Source of the DNA: Leisingera sp. ANG1
GTDB lineage: Bacteria > Pseudomonadota > Alphaproteobacteria > Rhodobacterales > Rhodobacteraceae
Reading direction: 5' to 3'
Assembly (NCBI RefSeq): GCF_000203975.2
Contig: NZ_AFCF02000007.1
Coordinates: 124,001-188,000, forward strand
Length of the DNA: 64,000 bases
In this document: in pieces, positions 6,108 to 14,102 of the stretch
Position numbering within the stretch: the first letter of the stretch is position 1
Layout of the letters: each line of letters opens with the position of its first letter
Program-made: the position numbers and the translations under genes
The notes under the pieces: generated by a model
Seen by the model: only the letters and a program-made list of their open reading frames with translations
Told to the model about the DNA's origin: nothing
Databases searched by the model: none

Positions 6108-8564
6108 TTATGCCCCTGCCAGCATCCTCTTGCTGTCCGGGTCATAAAATGGCGTCAGGCTGACATCCGCCGCGATGCGCTTGCCTTCGACCAGCACCGT
6201 AAAATCGCCCGCCGCCGCCGCGGCCCTGTCCGTTTCCCCTTCCGGCAGGGTCAGAAAGCACAGGCCCACGGACGCCCCGACCGTTTGCCCCCAAGCGCCG
6301 GCGGTCACATAACCCGCCACCTTGCCGTCCCGCAGCACTGGCTCGTTGTGGTGCAGCAGCGGCCCGGGATCGCGCAGCTTGATGGAACACAAAAACGGCC
6401 CCTTGTTCTCTGCCTTGCGCGCCAGATAGGCCTCGCGCCCGATGAAGGTGACCGGCTTCTCCGTCTTGCAGACAAACTCCAGCCCGATCTGATGCGGCGC
6501 CTCGGTATAGGCCATGTCGTGACCCCAGTGCAGGAACCCCTTTTCCAGCCGCAGCGCATTCAGCGCCTCGCCGCCGATCAGCCGGATGCCAAAACCTTCG
6601 CCCGCCTGCATCAGCACCTCGAACACATGCTCGGCGAAATCCGGGGTGACGAAGATCTCCCAGCCCAGTTCGCCCGAGTAGGACAGCCGCTGTGCAAACA
6701 CCTGGGCGTGGCCGATGTGGAAATGCCGCAGGCTGTTAAACGGAAACGCGGCGTTCGACAGATCCGCATCGCTGACCGCCTCAAGCAGCGCCCGGCTCTG
6801 CGGCCCCATGACGCCCAGCACCCCATATGCGGAGGTCGCATCGCGCAGCCGCACGTCCTCATCCTCGCAGATCAGATCGCGCAGATGCAGATAGTCGCGC
6901 CTAGTGTGCGAGATTGAGCTCATCACCATGAAGCTCTCATGCCCGTGGCGTGCCACCGTGACGTCGCTCTCGATACCGCCACGCTCGTTCAGCATCAGCG
7001 TATAGGCAACCCGGCCATTGGCCATCGCCATGTTGTTGGTGCAGGCCCGTTGCAGGAAGCTTTCGGCATCCCTGCCCTCGACCATCAGCTTACCCAGCAT
7101 GGAATAGTCGATCATAGCAACCGCTTCGCGGGCGGCCTTCTGCTCTTCCTGCACATGGGGGAACCAGTTCTGGCGGCCAAAGCTGTATTCATACTTCGGC
7201 TCTACCCCTTCCGGCGCAAACCAGCCGGGGCGCTCCCAGCCCTGTGTCTCGGTGAAACAGGCGCCGCGTGCCTTCATCGGATGATAGAACGGAGTGCGGC
7301 GCAGGTTGCGGGCAGTCTCGCGCTGGCGGTTCGGCCAGTGCATCGCATAGGTCAGCACCAGCGTCTCCGGGCAGCGCGCCTGCAGATAGGCATCGCGCGC
7401 CTGGAACTCCTCGCAGCGCTTGGGGTCCATCTCGCTCAGGTCAATCGGCGGATGGCCATCGATGATCCATTGCGCCAGCGCCCTCCCCGCACCGCTGCCG
7501 GACTGGATGCCGGTGGAATTCACCCCGCCAAGGACAAAGTAATTGGCAATATCCGGCGCCTGGCCCAGGATGAAGCGTCCGTCATAGGAATAGCTCTCCG
7601 GCCCGTTAAAGAAGGTGCGGATGCCGGTTTCCTGCAGCAGCGGCACCCGGTTCATTGCCAGCTCCAGCACCTCCATCACGTCGTCTTCGACAAACGGCAG
7701 GCTGTCGAATTCGAAATCTTCGGAGATCCCCTTCATGCCCCAAGGCTTGGCCTGGAAATGGGCAAAGCCGAACAGCAGCTTGCCGGCATCCTCCTTCCAG
7801 TAGGTGCCGTCGCAATAGGACCGCAGCACCGGCAGGTCGCTGGGCAGGTTTTCGATGGCCTCAGTCACCAGATAGTAATGCTCGCAGGCGTGCAGCGGCA
7901 CGCCGACGCCGTTCTGGCGGCCCAGCTCGCGCGCCCACATGCCGCCGCAGTTCACCACATAATCGGCGCTGATGCTGCCCTGGTCCGTGCGCACACCCAC
8001 AGCCTTATTGCCGCGGGTCAGCACCTCTTCGACCTTGATGTTTTCAAATATCTTCGCGCCGCGCATCCGCGCGCCCTTAGCCAGCGCCGTGGTCAGATCC
8101 ACCGGGTTGGCCGATCCGTCGCTGGGCATATAGATGCCGCCCAGAACCCCCTCCGGGTTCATCAGCGGCCAGCGCTCCCGGATTTCATCGGTTTCCAGAT
8201 ACTGGGCTTCGACTCCAAACAGCGCCGCAAAATCCGCCTTGCGCTTCAGCTCCGCCATCCGCTCATCGTTGACGGCAATGGAGATCGACCCAGACCGCCG
8301 GTATCCCGGGTTCTGGCCGGTCTCCGCCTCGATCTCCTGCAGCAGCTCGATGCCGTATTTGGCGAATGCAGTGGTGGCATGGCTGCCCTGTAGCTGCCCG
8401 ACCAGCCCGGCCGCGTGCCAGGTGGTGCCGCTGGTCAGCTGTTTGCGCTCCAGCAGCACCACATCCGACAGCCCCTGCTTGGCCAGGTGATAGGCAACGG
8501 AACAGCCGTGAATGCCGCCGCCGATAATGACAACCTGGGCATGGGACGGGAGGTCTTTTTTCAT
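6108..8564 (-). CDS. FAD-dependent dimethylglycine/sarcosine dehydrogenase-like protein with GcvT domain
   Basis: An 818-residue flavoprotein. The N-terminal DAO domain (about 10-370) has the FAD motif GGGIHG and the segment TSGTTWHAAG, whose His is the covalent FAD attachment site in this family. An FAO_M linker domain follows. The C-terminal GcvT/GCV_T_C aminomethyltransferase region (about 430-815) binds tetrahydrofolate and captures the released one-carbon unit. The predicted reaction is oxidative N-demethylation in the cytoplasm. I prefer ATG 8564 (MKKDLPSH); an upstream ATG at 8579 would add five residues and lies three bases after the M24 stop. It is in an operon with the M24 and EutA-like genes upstream. 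The substrate (dimethylglycine, sarcosine or another N-methyl amine) is not decided by sequence. Confidence 0.86.
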   Translation of the reverse strand: MKKDLPSHAQVVIIGGGIHGCSVAYHLAKQGLSDVVLLERKQLTSGTTWHAAGLVGQLQGSHATTAFAKYGIELLQEIEAETGQNPGYRRSGSISIAVNDERMAELKRKADFAALFGVEAQYLETDEIRERWPLMNPEGVLGGIYMPSDGSANPVDLTTALAKGARMRGAKIFENIKVEEVLTRGNKAVGVRTDQGSISADYVVNCGGMWARELGRQNGVGVPLHACEHYYLVTEAIENLPSDLPVLRSYCDGTYWKEDAGKLLFGFAHFQAKPWGMKGISEDFEFDSLPFVEDDVMEVLELAMNRVPLLQETGIRTFFNGPESYSYDGRFILGQAPDIANYFVLGGVNSTGIQSGSGAGRALAQWIIDGHPPIDLSEMDPKRCEEFQARDAYLQARCPETLVLTYAMHWPNRQRETARNLRRTPFYHPMKARGACFTETQGWERPGWFAPEGVEPKYEYSFGRQNWFPHVQEEQKAAREAVAMIDYSMLGKLMVEGRDAESFLQRACTNNMAMANGRVAYTLMLNERGGIESDVTVARHGHESFMVMSSISHTRRDYLHLRDLICEDEDVRLRDATSAYGVLGVMGPQSRALLEAVSDADLSNAAFPFNSLRHFHIGHAQVFAQRLSYSGELGWEIFVTPDFAEHVFEVLMQAGEGFGIRLIGGEALNALRLEKGFLHWGHDMAYTEAPHQIGLEFVCKTEKPVTFIGREAYLARKAENKGPFLCSIKLRDPGPLLHHNEPVLRDGKVAGYVTAGAWGQTVGASVGLCFLTLPEGETDRAAAAAGDFTVLVEGKRIAADVSLTPFYDPDSKRMLAGA

Positions 8565-8582
8565 GTGAGCGGATCCCATGTG

Positions 8583-9764
8583 TTAGATGATGATTGGCAG
8601 CTCGCGCGGTGCGCGGCGGGACAGAAGTTCGGCGCCATCCGCGCGGATGACGATGTTTTCCTCGTGCAGCATCATCTTGCTGCCGCCAAAGGCGAAACCG
8701 GGCTCAAGCGTCAGCACCATGCCTTCCTCGATCACTGTATTGTCGCCCGGCATCAGAGACGGCCATTCGGTGACCTGCATGCCCAGCCCGTGGCCCATGC
8801 GCCCGATCTGATGGCCGCTGCAGCCGCCCTCCTCCAGCACCTTGGCCATAACCCCCCACAGGTCCGTGGTGGTGATGCCGGGGCGCGCCGCCTGCAATCC
8901 GGCTTCGGTTGCGCGCCAGGCCAGATCATAGGCGAATTTGGCTTCATCCGCGGCACGGCCAAAGGCATAGTTGCGGTCGAAGTCGCAGCTGTAGCCGCCC
9001 CATAGCGACCCGGTGTCCAAGAGCAGCATGTCGCCGTCTTCAATCACCCGGTCGGTGGGCCGGTTGATCACATCCGCAAACCCGCCGGGGCCGGAGCTGC
9101 CCACCAGGTACGGCACATCATCGGCACCGTGCTGCAGCAGGCTGATCTTGAACTTGGCAAAGGCTTCGCGCTCGGTGTCGCCCGCCCGGATATGGTTCGG
9201 CAGATCCTCGAATGTTGAGGACGCGATGCTGCAGATCCGCGCGATCTTGGCAATCTCCGACTCGGATTTCACCATCCGCAACCGGCGCACCACTTCGGTC
9301 CCATCGCCAACAGAGATGCCGCCCAAGGCCTCCTGCAGCCGTTGAAAATCTGCCGCCGGCATACGCACATGAGTTTCATGTCCCATCGGCACGCCCAGGG
9401 TGCCGCCACCGGGCATCAGTTCCCGCAAGGTGTCCGCCAGCAGCGAGATACCATCATCCTTCGGCTGCGGCGCCAGCCAGGTGCGGATATCAGAAATCCA
9501 GGTCAGCGCCATGCTGGGCGCCCCGATCTCCGGGATCACCGCCACCGGCGCACCGCTGGCTGGGATCACCACGAACCAGGGCCGCGTCGGGCTCAACCAG
9601 AAAATGGTGTCAAAGCCGGTGAAATAACGCACTTCTGGTTCGGTGGTCAGCAGCAGCGCATCCAGCCCTAGGCCCGCCATGATCCTTTGGGCGGCTTGCG
9701 TGCGCTGCTCAAACTCCTGTGTGGTAAACCCGCGCTCTGCAGCGGGGTGCATCTCTGCCGTCAT
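8583..9764 (-). CDS. M24-family metallohydrolase (Xaa-Pro aminopeptidase/DoeA fold), metal ligands intact
   Basis: A 393-residue protein with a creatinase_N domain (about 20-165) and an M24 catalytic domain (about 175-393). All five metal ligands are visible: Asp250 (LLLDTG), Asp261 (SCDFDR), His325 (GHGLG), Glu354 (LEPGF) and Glu369 (HEENIV). This contrasts with the ligand-poor paralogue at 587-1729. The family includes Xaa-Pro dipeptidases, ectoine hydrolase DoeA and DMSP lyase DddP; length and N-terminus do not fit DddP. Pairing with an EutA-like gene one base upstream and with an Ehu importer resembles the ectoine EutA/EutD(DoeA) pair, so hydrolysis of a cyclic amidine or amide is a reasonable inference. 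Confidence 0.82.
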   Translation of the reverse strand: MTAEMHPAAERGFTTQEFEQRTQAAQRIMAGLGLDALLLTTEPEVRYFTGFDTIFWLSPTRPWFVVIPASGAPVAVIPEIGAPSMALTWISDIRTWLAPQPKDDGISLLADTLRELMPGGGTLGVPMGHETHVRMPAADFQRLQEALGGISVGDGTEVVRRLRMVKSESEIAKIARICSIASSTFEDLPNHIRAGDTEREAFAKFKISLLQHGADDVPYLVGSSGPGGFADVINRPTDRVIEDGDMLLLDTGSLWGGYSCDFDRNYAFGRAADEAKFAYDLAWRATEAGLQAARPGITTTDLWGVMAKVLEEGGCSGHQIGRMGHGLGMQVTEWPSLMPGDNTVIEEGMVLTLEPGFAFGGSKMMLHEENIVIRADGAELLSRRAPRELPIII

Positions 9765-9765
9765 C

Positions 9766-10548
9766 TCAGTAATCCATCTTCATTTGGGTGTGAAACAGCA
9801 TGCCTGCCCCGGCGATGCTGTCTCCGATGCCGGCCAGCCTGGCCAGATGCCAGGCCGTGACCTGATTGCTGGACAGGACCGGCTTGCAAATGGCCTTCTC
9901 GGCCTCCGCCAGGATTTCCATGACCCGCAGGCTGGTGCAGGACACAAATACGCCGTCGCAATCCGCACGGCGGCCGATCTCCTTGATCGCCTCCAGAATG
10001 CTCTGCGAGGAAATCCGCGCCACTTTGAAATCGTCGCTCTGGTTAAAGCTGCCGACTGCGTTCACCTGGAACCCAGCCGCAGCCAAATTGTCCCGCATGC
10101 CTTCAGTCACCTCGACGGCATAAGGGGTAATCAGCGCGATCCGCTTCAGCTTCAGCGCACTCAGCGCCGCCTTGCAGGCGGTCAGCGGATTGGTGGTCTT
10201 TGCCGCCGGATGAACGCTGCGCAGGATCGCATCCACCCGCGCCTCGCCGATCATCGTTGCCCCCGACGTGCAGCAATAGCCGATGGCGTCCAGTTCGAAC
10301 GAAGCAGGCAGCAGCGCCGCCGCCGTAGGCAGGTCCGCCTCCATCTTCCGCAACGTATCGCCGGAGACTTCCATCTCATTGGGGATCCGCGCGTGATACA
10401 GCACCACTCCGGGCCGCCGCAGCACACCCGACAGCTCATGCTCCAGAGTCTGATCCGATTGCAGAACGATCAGGCCAATCCGGGCCACGCTGCCCAGCCC
10501 CCCGTCACTGGTGAATTGCAGTGCTTGAATATCCGGCACCAAATTCAT
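9766..10548 (-). CDS. EutA-like Asp/Glu racemase family protein
   Basis: A 260-residue protein. The catalytic cysteine pair of the family is visible as YCCTSG (Cys92-Cys93) and SCTSLR (Cys204), the pattern of EutA-like enzymes near arylmalonate decarboxylase. I chose the ATG at 10548 because GGAGG lies nine bases upstream; the frame stays open for 25 more codons. The TGA is separated from the ATG of the M24 gene by one base. It is the first gene of the operon eutA-like, M24, FAD/GcvT and is controlled from the GntR operator region. The role is probably isomerisation or racemisation of the substrate or product of the M24 enzyme. Confidence 0.82.
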   Translation of the reverse strand: MNLVPDIQALQFTSDGGLGSVARIGLIVLQSDQTLEHELSGVLRRPGVVLYHARIPNEMEVSGDTLRKMEADLPTAAALLPASFELDAIGYCCTSGATMIGEARVDAILRSVHPAAKTTNPLTACKAALSALKLKRIALITPYAVEVTEGMRDNLAAAGFQVNAVGSFNQSDDFKVARISSQSILEAIKEIGRRADCDGVFVSCTSLRVMEILAEAEKAICKPVLSSNQVTAWHLARLAGIGDSIAGAGMLFHTQMKMDY

Positions 10549-10650
10549 GGGCCTGCCTCCAAAACCCGCGGGATTTCTGCCCCGCTCCCCCAGCCCCTCC
10601 CTTGCAAACCATGGCCACGCCATGCACTCAGGATACAGAGCCCCTGGAGC

Positions 10651-10662
10651 TGGTATATACCA
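10651..10662. promoter_or_regulatory. GntR operator, copy 1
   Basis: TGGTATATACCA is a perfect 12-bp palindrome of the GntR/HutC type. Its centre is 18 bp from that of the second copy at 10669-10680. Inside it the TATATA at 10654-10659 could serve as the -10 of the minus-strand operon. Confidence 0.75.
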
Positions 10663-10681
10663 CCAATCTGGTATATACCAA
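10654..10681 (-). promoter_or_regulatory. Predicted promoter under GntR control
   Basis: On the minus strand TTGGTA (10676-10681) and TATATA (10654-10659) are 16 nt apart and both lie within the two operators, so repressor binding would occlude RNA polymerase. Confidence 0.45.
10669..10680. promoter_or_regulatory. GntR operator, copy 2
   Basis: A second perfect TGGTATATACCA, 26 bp upstream of the GntR start codon. The two copies lie between the divergent GntR gene and the eutA-like operon. Confidence 0.75.
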
Positions 10682-10706
10682 AGAAAATTTGCGGAACTGC
10701 TGCATC

Positions 10707-11447
10707 ATGATGAAAAACGATCTGGAACAGAGAAAAAAAACACCAGTTTTTCAAATGGTTATTGACCATCTGAGAGAGCAAATCCGCAGCGGTGCCCTGC
10801 CCGTTCACGCGGCTCTACCCTCGGAAAGAGCCATCGCAGAGCAGTTTGGCATCAGCAGAATGACCGCACGCCGCGCGCTGCTTGCGGTTGAAATGGAAGG
10901 CCTCGCCTACAGTTCCGGGCGCCGCGGCCGATTCGTGTCGCCGCAGCGGGTGGCTTATGACATCAGCCAAACTGTCAGCCTCTCGGCCCTGCTCGGCCAG
11001 GACGGGCCCGGCCTGACGATCAAGGTGGTCTCCCAACAGATGGCCGCAGCAGATGCGGTCTTGTCCGCAAAGCTGGCCGTGCCCGAAGGAGAGTCGCTGT
11101 ACAAATACACCCGGGTGTTCCTGCTTCAGGACCACCCCGCCTTTGTCGAAGAAGAATACGCCATTGCCAGCCTGTTCCCCGGCCTGTTCGACCACAATCT
11201 GCAGCAGTCGACCACGGTGCTGATGGAGCGGGAATACAACGTGCCGCCACATTCCGGTGACATCACGATCCGGATGCGCGCATTGAATGAACAGGAGGCG
11301 GGATTACTAAACTTGCCGACCTACAATGCCGGCATCGAGCTTGAGCAGGTGATTTACAGTAAGGACGGCAAGCCATTCTGCTTCGGCCGCCAGATCTGGC
11401 GCGGCGAACTCGCGGAATTCACCGCGCATGCCATCGTCAGGAGGTAG
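10707..11447 (+). CDS. GntR family regulator, HutC subfamily (UTRA domain)
   Basis: A 246-residue regulator with an N-terminal GntR winged helix (about 12-75: LPSERAIAEQFGISRMTARRAL) and a C-terminal UTRA ligand-binding domain (about 95-240). It starts with two adjacent ATG codons at 10707 and 10710; either could be used. It is divergent from the EutA-like/M24/FAD-GcvT operon and its twin palindromic operators lie in the shared 158-bp gap. It probably represses that operon and itself until the substrate or an intermediate binds UTRA. The ligand cannot be read from sequence. Confidence 0.9.
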   Translation: MMKNDLEQRKKTPVFQMVIDHLREQIRSGALPVHAALPSERAIAEQFGISRMTARRALLAVEMEGLAYSSGRRGRFVSPQRVAYDISQTVSLSALLGQDGPGLTIKVVSQQMAAADAVLSAKLAVPEGESLYKYTRVFLLQDHPAFVEEEYAIASLFPGLFDHNLQQSTTVLMEREYNVPPHSGDITIRMRALNEQEAGLLNLPTYNAGIELEQVIYSKDGKPFCFGRQIWRGELAEFTAHAIVRR

Positions 11448-11727
11448 TTTTCAATCTGGAAAGTGCTTCTGATTGGCAGCTCTTTGAGCTGTATGCGTCC
11501 CTCACAGCGCGCTTCCATCTAATTGAAGCCTGCGTGCAGATGGTGTTCGCTGCAAGCAGCATGACGGTCAATGACCGCTTTCACGGACCTCGGGGAAGGT
11601 TTCGGGTTAGCGAAGAAAGACCGGCCCCCACACGGCCTGGAAAAATCCTCGCAAGTGCAGAAAGAACTGCGCATGAGCAGCGAAGGGCAGGATTGTCCCG
11701 CCCGGCAGTCACCATGCTGAGGCCTCC
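11448..11727. other. 280-bp intergenic region with one hairpin
   Basis: It separates two convergent genes. Apart from the hairpin at 11685-11703 I see no gene, promoter pair or repeat. Confidence 0.5.
11685..11703. terminator. Hairpin downstream of the ABC ATPase gene
   Basis: GGGCAGGA and TCCCGCCC form an 8-bp stem with one G-U pair and a three-base loop, 25 nt beyond the ATPase stop. No clear U-tract follows. Confidence 0.4.
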
Positions 11728-12657
11728 TTACCCTGCTTTGGTCAGCGACAGGAAGACATCCTCCAGGTCCGCTTCCTCGGTCTTCACGTCGCGGATTGAA
11801 ATCCCTGCCGCATGGACCGCGGCCAGCACGTCTTCGGCGCTGGTGGCCTGGCTGCGGTAGCGCAAGCAGACGGCGCCGTCTTCGCGCAGCTCGGACTCAA
11901 TGCCGTCTCCTTGCGGCAGCACCGTGACCGGCACCGCGGGCTGCACCACCATGGTTTTGGCGTCGAGCCGGCCCAGCAGGCTGGATTTGCTGTCGCGCGC
12001 CACCACCTCGCCCTGGTTGATGATGGCGATCTCGTCGCACATCTCCTCGGCCTCCTCCAGGTAATGGGTGGTGAGGATGATGGTCATGCCTTGCGCGTTC
12101 AGCTTGCGGATGTTCTGCCACAGCATCTGGCGCAGCTCGATGTCGACGCCCGCTGTCGGCTCGTCCAGAACCAGGACGCTCGGACGATGGACCAGCGCTT
12201 TGCCCAAGAGGAGCCGCCGCCGCATGCCGCCAGAAAGGGTGCGGGCATAGGCCTCTGCCTTGTCTTCCAGGCCGATCATCCGCAGGATCTCGTCGCTGTG
12301 GCGTTCGGCCTTCGGCACGCCGTACAGCCCTGCCTGCACCTCCAGCGCGCCGCGCGGGGTGAAGAAGGGGTCGAGGTTCAACTCCTGCGGCATCACGCCG
12401 ATTGCAGCGCGGCTCTGGCGCGGGTTTGCGTCCTGGTCGAAGCCCCAGATGGAGACCGAGCCGGAGGTCTTGCGCACCAGGCCCGCCAGGATGTTGATCA
12501 TCGTCGATTTGCCTGCGCCGTTCGGCCCCAGGAGGCCAAAGACAGAACCGCGCGGCACTGTCAGGTCGACGCCCTTGAGCGCGTGTTTCTCCGGCTGGCC
12601 CTTATGGCCCTTGTAGATTTTGCGCAAAGCTTTGATCTGGATTGCGTCCGCACTCAT
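11728..12657 (-). CDS. ABC-2 type transporter ATPase subunit (DrrA/YadG-like)
   Basis: A 309-residue single-domain ABC ATPase with Walker [10 protein letters not shown] (about 43-51), signature [15 protein letters not shown], Walker [12 protein letters not shown] and switch His ([11 protein letters not shown]). A C-terminal extension of about 80 residues is typical of drug or polysaccharide exporter ATPases. It should pair with an ABC-2 permease such as YadH, but no permease gene is adjacent; both neighbours are unrelated and on the other strand. The energised substrate is unknown. Confidence 0.88.
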   Translation of the reverse strand: MSADAIQIKALRKIYKGHKGQPEKHALKGVDLTVPRGSVFGLLGPNGAGKSTMINILAGLVRKTSGSVSIWGFDQDANPRQSRAAIGVMPQELNLDPFFTPRGALEVQAGLYGVPKAERHSDEILRMIGLEDKAEAYARTLSGGMRRRLLLGKALVHRPSVLVLDEPTAGVDIELRQMLWQNIRKLNAQGMTIILTTHYLEEAEEMCDEIAIINQGEVVARDSKSSLLGRLDAKTMVVQPAVPVTVLPQGDGIESELREDGAVCLRYRSQATSAEDVLAAVHAAGISIRDVKTEEADLEDVFLSLTKAG

Positions 12658-12728
12658 CGCCGCACTTGCCCCCGGTTTTTCCTTGGCTCATAAAAGCGCC
12701 TAGCCGAAAAGTGAAAGGACTGCCAGCC

Positions 12729-12911
12729 ATGAGCACCGAAGCGCCGGAAACCAGGATCGTGAACAGCCGCAAGGTGGCCTGCGACGGCAGCGAAGGCGCG
12801 CTGGGGCATCCGCGGGTCTATCTGCAGATCCCGGAGGAGCAGGGCTGGGTCGAATGCCCCTATTGCGACTGCAAGTTCATCTATGAGGACGCGGCCAAGG
12901 CGGCGGAGTGA
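12729..12911 (+). CDS. Small zinc-finger protein, zf-CHCC family
   Basis: A 60-residue protein with the zf-CHCC arrangement Cys18, His27, Cys43 and Cys46 (the last two in ECPYC), like the C-terminus of the complex I accessory subunit NDUFS6. In alphaproteobacteria such stand-alone proteins are common and poorly characterised. The ATG at 12729 is the only in-frame start that gives the compact family length. It is divergent from the ABC ATPase gene, with about 70 bp between them. Confidence 0.85.
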   Translation: MSTEAPETRIVNSRKVACDGSEGALGHPRVYLQIPEEQGWVECPYCDCKFIYEDAAKAAE

Positions 12912-12948
12912 TCCGGGCCGCAGCAGGCTGCAAAGGCAGTGTCCGGGC

Positions 12949-12972
12949 GCCGGAAAATTCGAATTTTCCGGC
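12949..12972. repeat. Perfect 24-bp palindrome
   Basis: The half-site GCCGGAAAATTC is followed directly by its reverse complement, with no loop. It abuts a second palindrome at 12973-12994 between the zinc-finger and flavodoxin genes. Confidence 0.85.
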
Positions 12973-12994
12973 CAAATTTCTTTGAAGAAATTTG
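12973..12994. repeat. 22-bp palindrome adjoining the previous one
   Basis: CAAATTTCTT and AAGAAATTTG flank a TG centre. It starts at the base after the 24-bp palindrome, so the two form a tandem cruciform-type element. It may act as a terminator for the zinc-finger gene or as a protein-binding site. Confidence 0.8.
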
Positions 12995-13042
12995 CCTGCA
13001 TCCGGTAGTGTCCGATGCGGGAAACAAGCGCGGGCAGCGGAT

Positions 13043-13528
13043 ATGGCACAGCTTCTGATCGTCTACCACTCACGCACTGGCGGCAGCCGCCGGATGGCGG
13101 AGGCAGCGTATGAGGCCGCGCGCGGTGAGGTCGAGACCGTTTTGAAGCGGGCCGAAGATGCCGGGCCGGAGGATCTGCTGGCAGTGGACGGCTATATCTT
13201 CTGCGCACCAGAGAATCTGGCGGCGCTGTCCGGCCAGATGAAAGAGTTCTTTGACCGCTGCTATTACCCGGTGCTGGGGCAGATCGAGGGGCGGCCTTAT
13301 GCGCAGATGGTCTGTGCCGGCTCCGACGGCGAAAACGCGGCGCGGCAATGCGCGCGGATTGCCACCGGCTGGCGTCTGAAAGAGGTGCAGAAGCCGCTGA
13401 TTATCTGCACCCATGCGCAAACGCCGGAGGCCATTCTGGCGGAGAAGGTGATCCCGGAGGATCAGCTGGAGGCCTGCCGCGAGCTGGGGCTGGCGATGGG
13501 CGCGGGGCTGATGATGGGGGTGTTTTGA
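13043..13528 (+). CDS. Flavodoxin-like NAD(P)H oxidoreductase
   Basis: A 161-residue flavodoxin-fold protein. It begins MAQLLIVYHSRTGGSRRMAE, whose YHSRTGGSR is an FMN phosphate-binding loop, and has a second flavin loop region around CAPENLAALSG (about 53-63) and FFDRCYYP. The start ATG 13043 places the beta-1 strand immediately at the N-terminus; longer in-frame versions would extend into the palindrome region. It is likely an FMN-dependent reductase of the flavodoxin/NADPH-dependent FMN reductase superfamily in the cytoplasm. The partner is unknown. Confidence 0.83.
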   Translation: MAQLLIVYHSRTGGSRRMAEAAYEAARGEVETVLKRAEDAGPEDLLAVDGYIFCAPENLAALSGQMKEFFDRCYYPVLGQIEGRPYAQMVCAGSDGENAARQCARIATGWRLKEVQKPLIICTHAQTPEAILAEKVIPEDQLEACRELGLAMGAGLMMGVF

Positions 13529-13555
13529 GCCATCCTACCCAGTCAATGCTCCGCG

Positions 13556-14071
13556 TTATTCACGGAACTCTGCGCAGATGGCATTTGCGGTCCCGTATTT
13601 CCGTTTCAGAAGCCCTTTCAGCCCCTTTCCTGCCCAGACCTTGAATTCGCCGCCATCGCTCAATTCACCCGTCCCCCAGACGGTGTAGGCGGCAAGGTTT
13701 GCATAGGAGAACTTTGCCGCACCGGAACGGCCATCATCACAGGTGATCTGTGCGTTCCCATAGTTGCCGACCGTGCTTTGTATCTTCCATTGCCCTGAGC
13801 ATTCTGCCCCGGCCACGGTCCTGCCGCTGAAGGTCCCGTCAAGCCAACCGATTGCGCGGCCAGTGAAAAGATCGCCCCCTTCCAGGCAGGCGGCCACCGG
13901 CGTGCAGTTATTGGGGTCGCCCGGCGAGTGCGTGCAGTTCTTGGGGAAAATGGCGTCAATCGAGCCGTCTTGGCTGACCGGAGCGGCGCAGGAGACAAGA
14001 ACCGCCAGCGCGGCCGACAGAACGGCAATTGAAGTGCGGCGGGGGATGAAGGATAAGGATTTTCGAAACAT
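13556..14071 (-). CDS. Predicted lipoprotein of unknown function
   Basis: A 171-residue protein with a signal sequence that ends in a lipobox (AVLVSC, Cys at about 28), so it is predicted to be a membrane-anchored periplasmic lipoprotein. The mature part has several cysteines (NCTHSPGDPNNC, CLEG, ECSGQ, ITCDDG) and Gly-rich, beta-type repeats in which short WLDGTF- and KFSYAN-like segments resemble MORN-type strands. I do not recognise the family. It is divergent from polA and convergent with the flavodoxin gene. Confidence 0.65.
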   Translation of the reverse strand: MFRKSLSFIPRRTSIAVLSAALAVLVSCAAPVSQDGSIDAIFPKNCTHSPGDPNNCTPVAACLEGGDLFTGRAIGWLDGTFSGRTVAGAECSGQWKIQSTVGNYGNAQITCDDGRSGAAKFSYANLAAYTVWGTGELSDGGEFKVWAGKGLKGLLKRKYGTANAICAEFRE

Positions 14072-14102
14072 GCGGGCGCCAAATCAACGGGAGTGAATGA
14101 CC

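Noticed and set aside
8583-9764. DMSP lyase DddP
   Set aside because: DddP is also an M24 protein but longer and with a different N-terminal region; this protein looks more like DoeA or Xaa-Pro aminopeptidases.
1-11447. A complete ectoine catabolic operon
   Set aside because: The importer and EutA-like/M24 genes fit, but EutB, EutC and EutE-like genes are not present, so I do not name the substrate.
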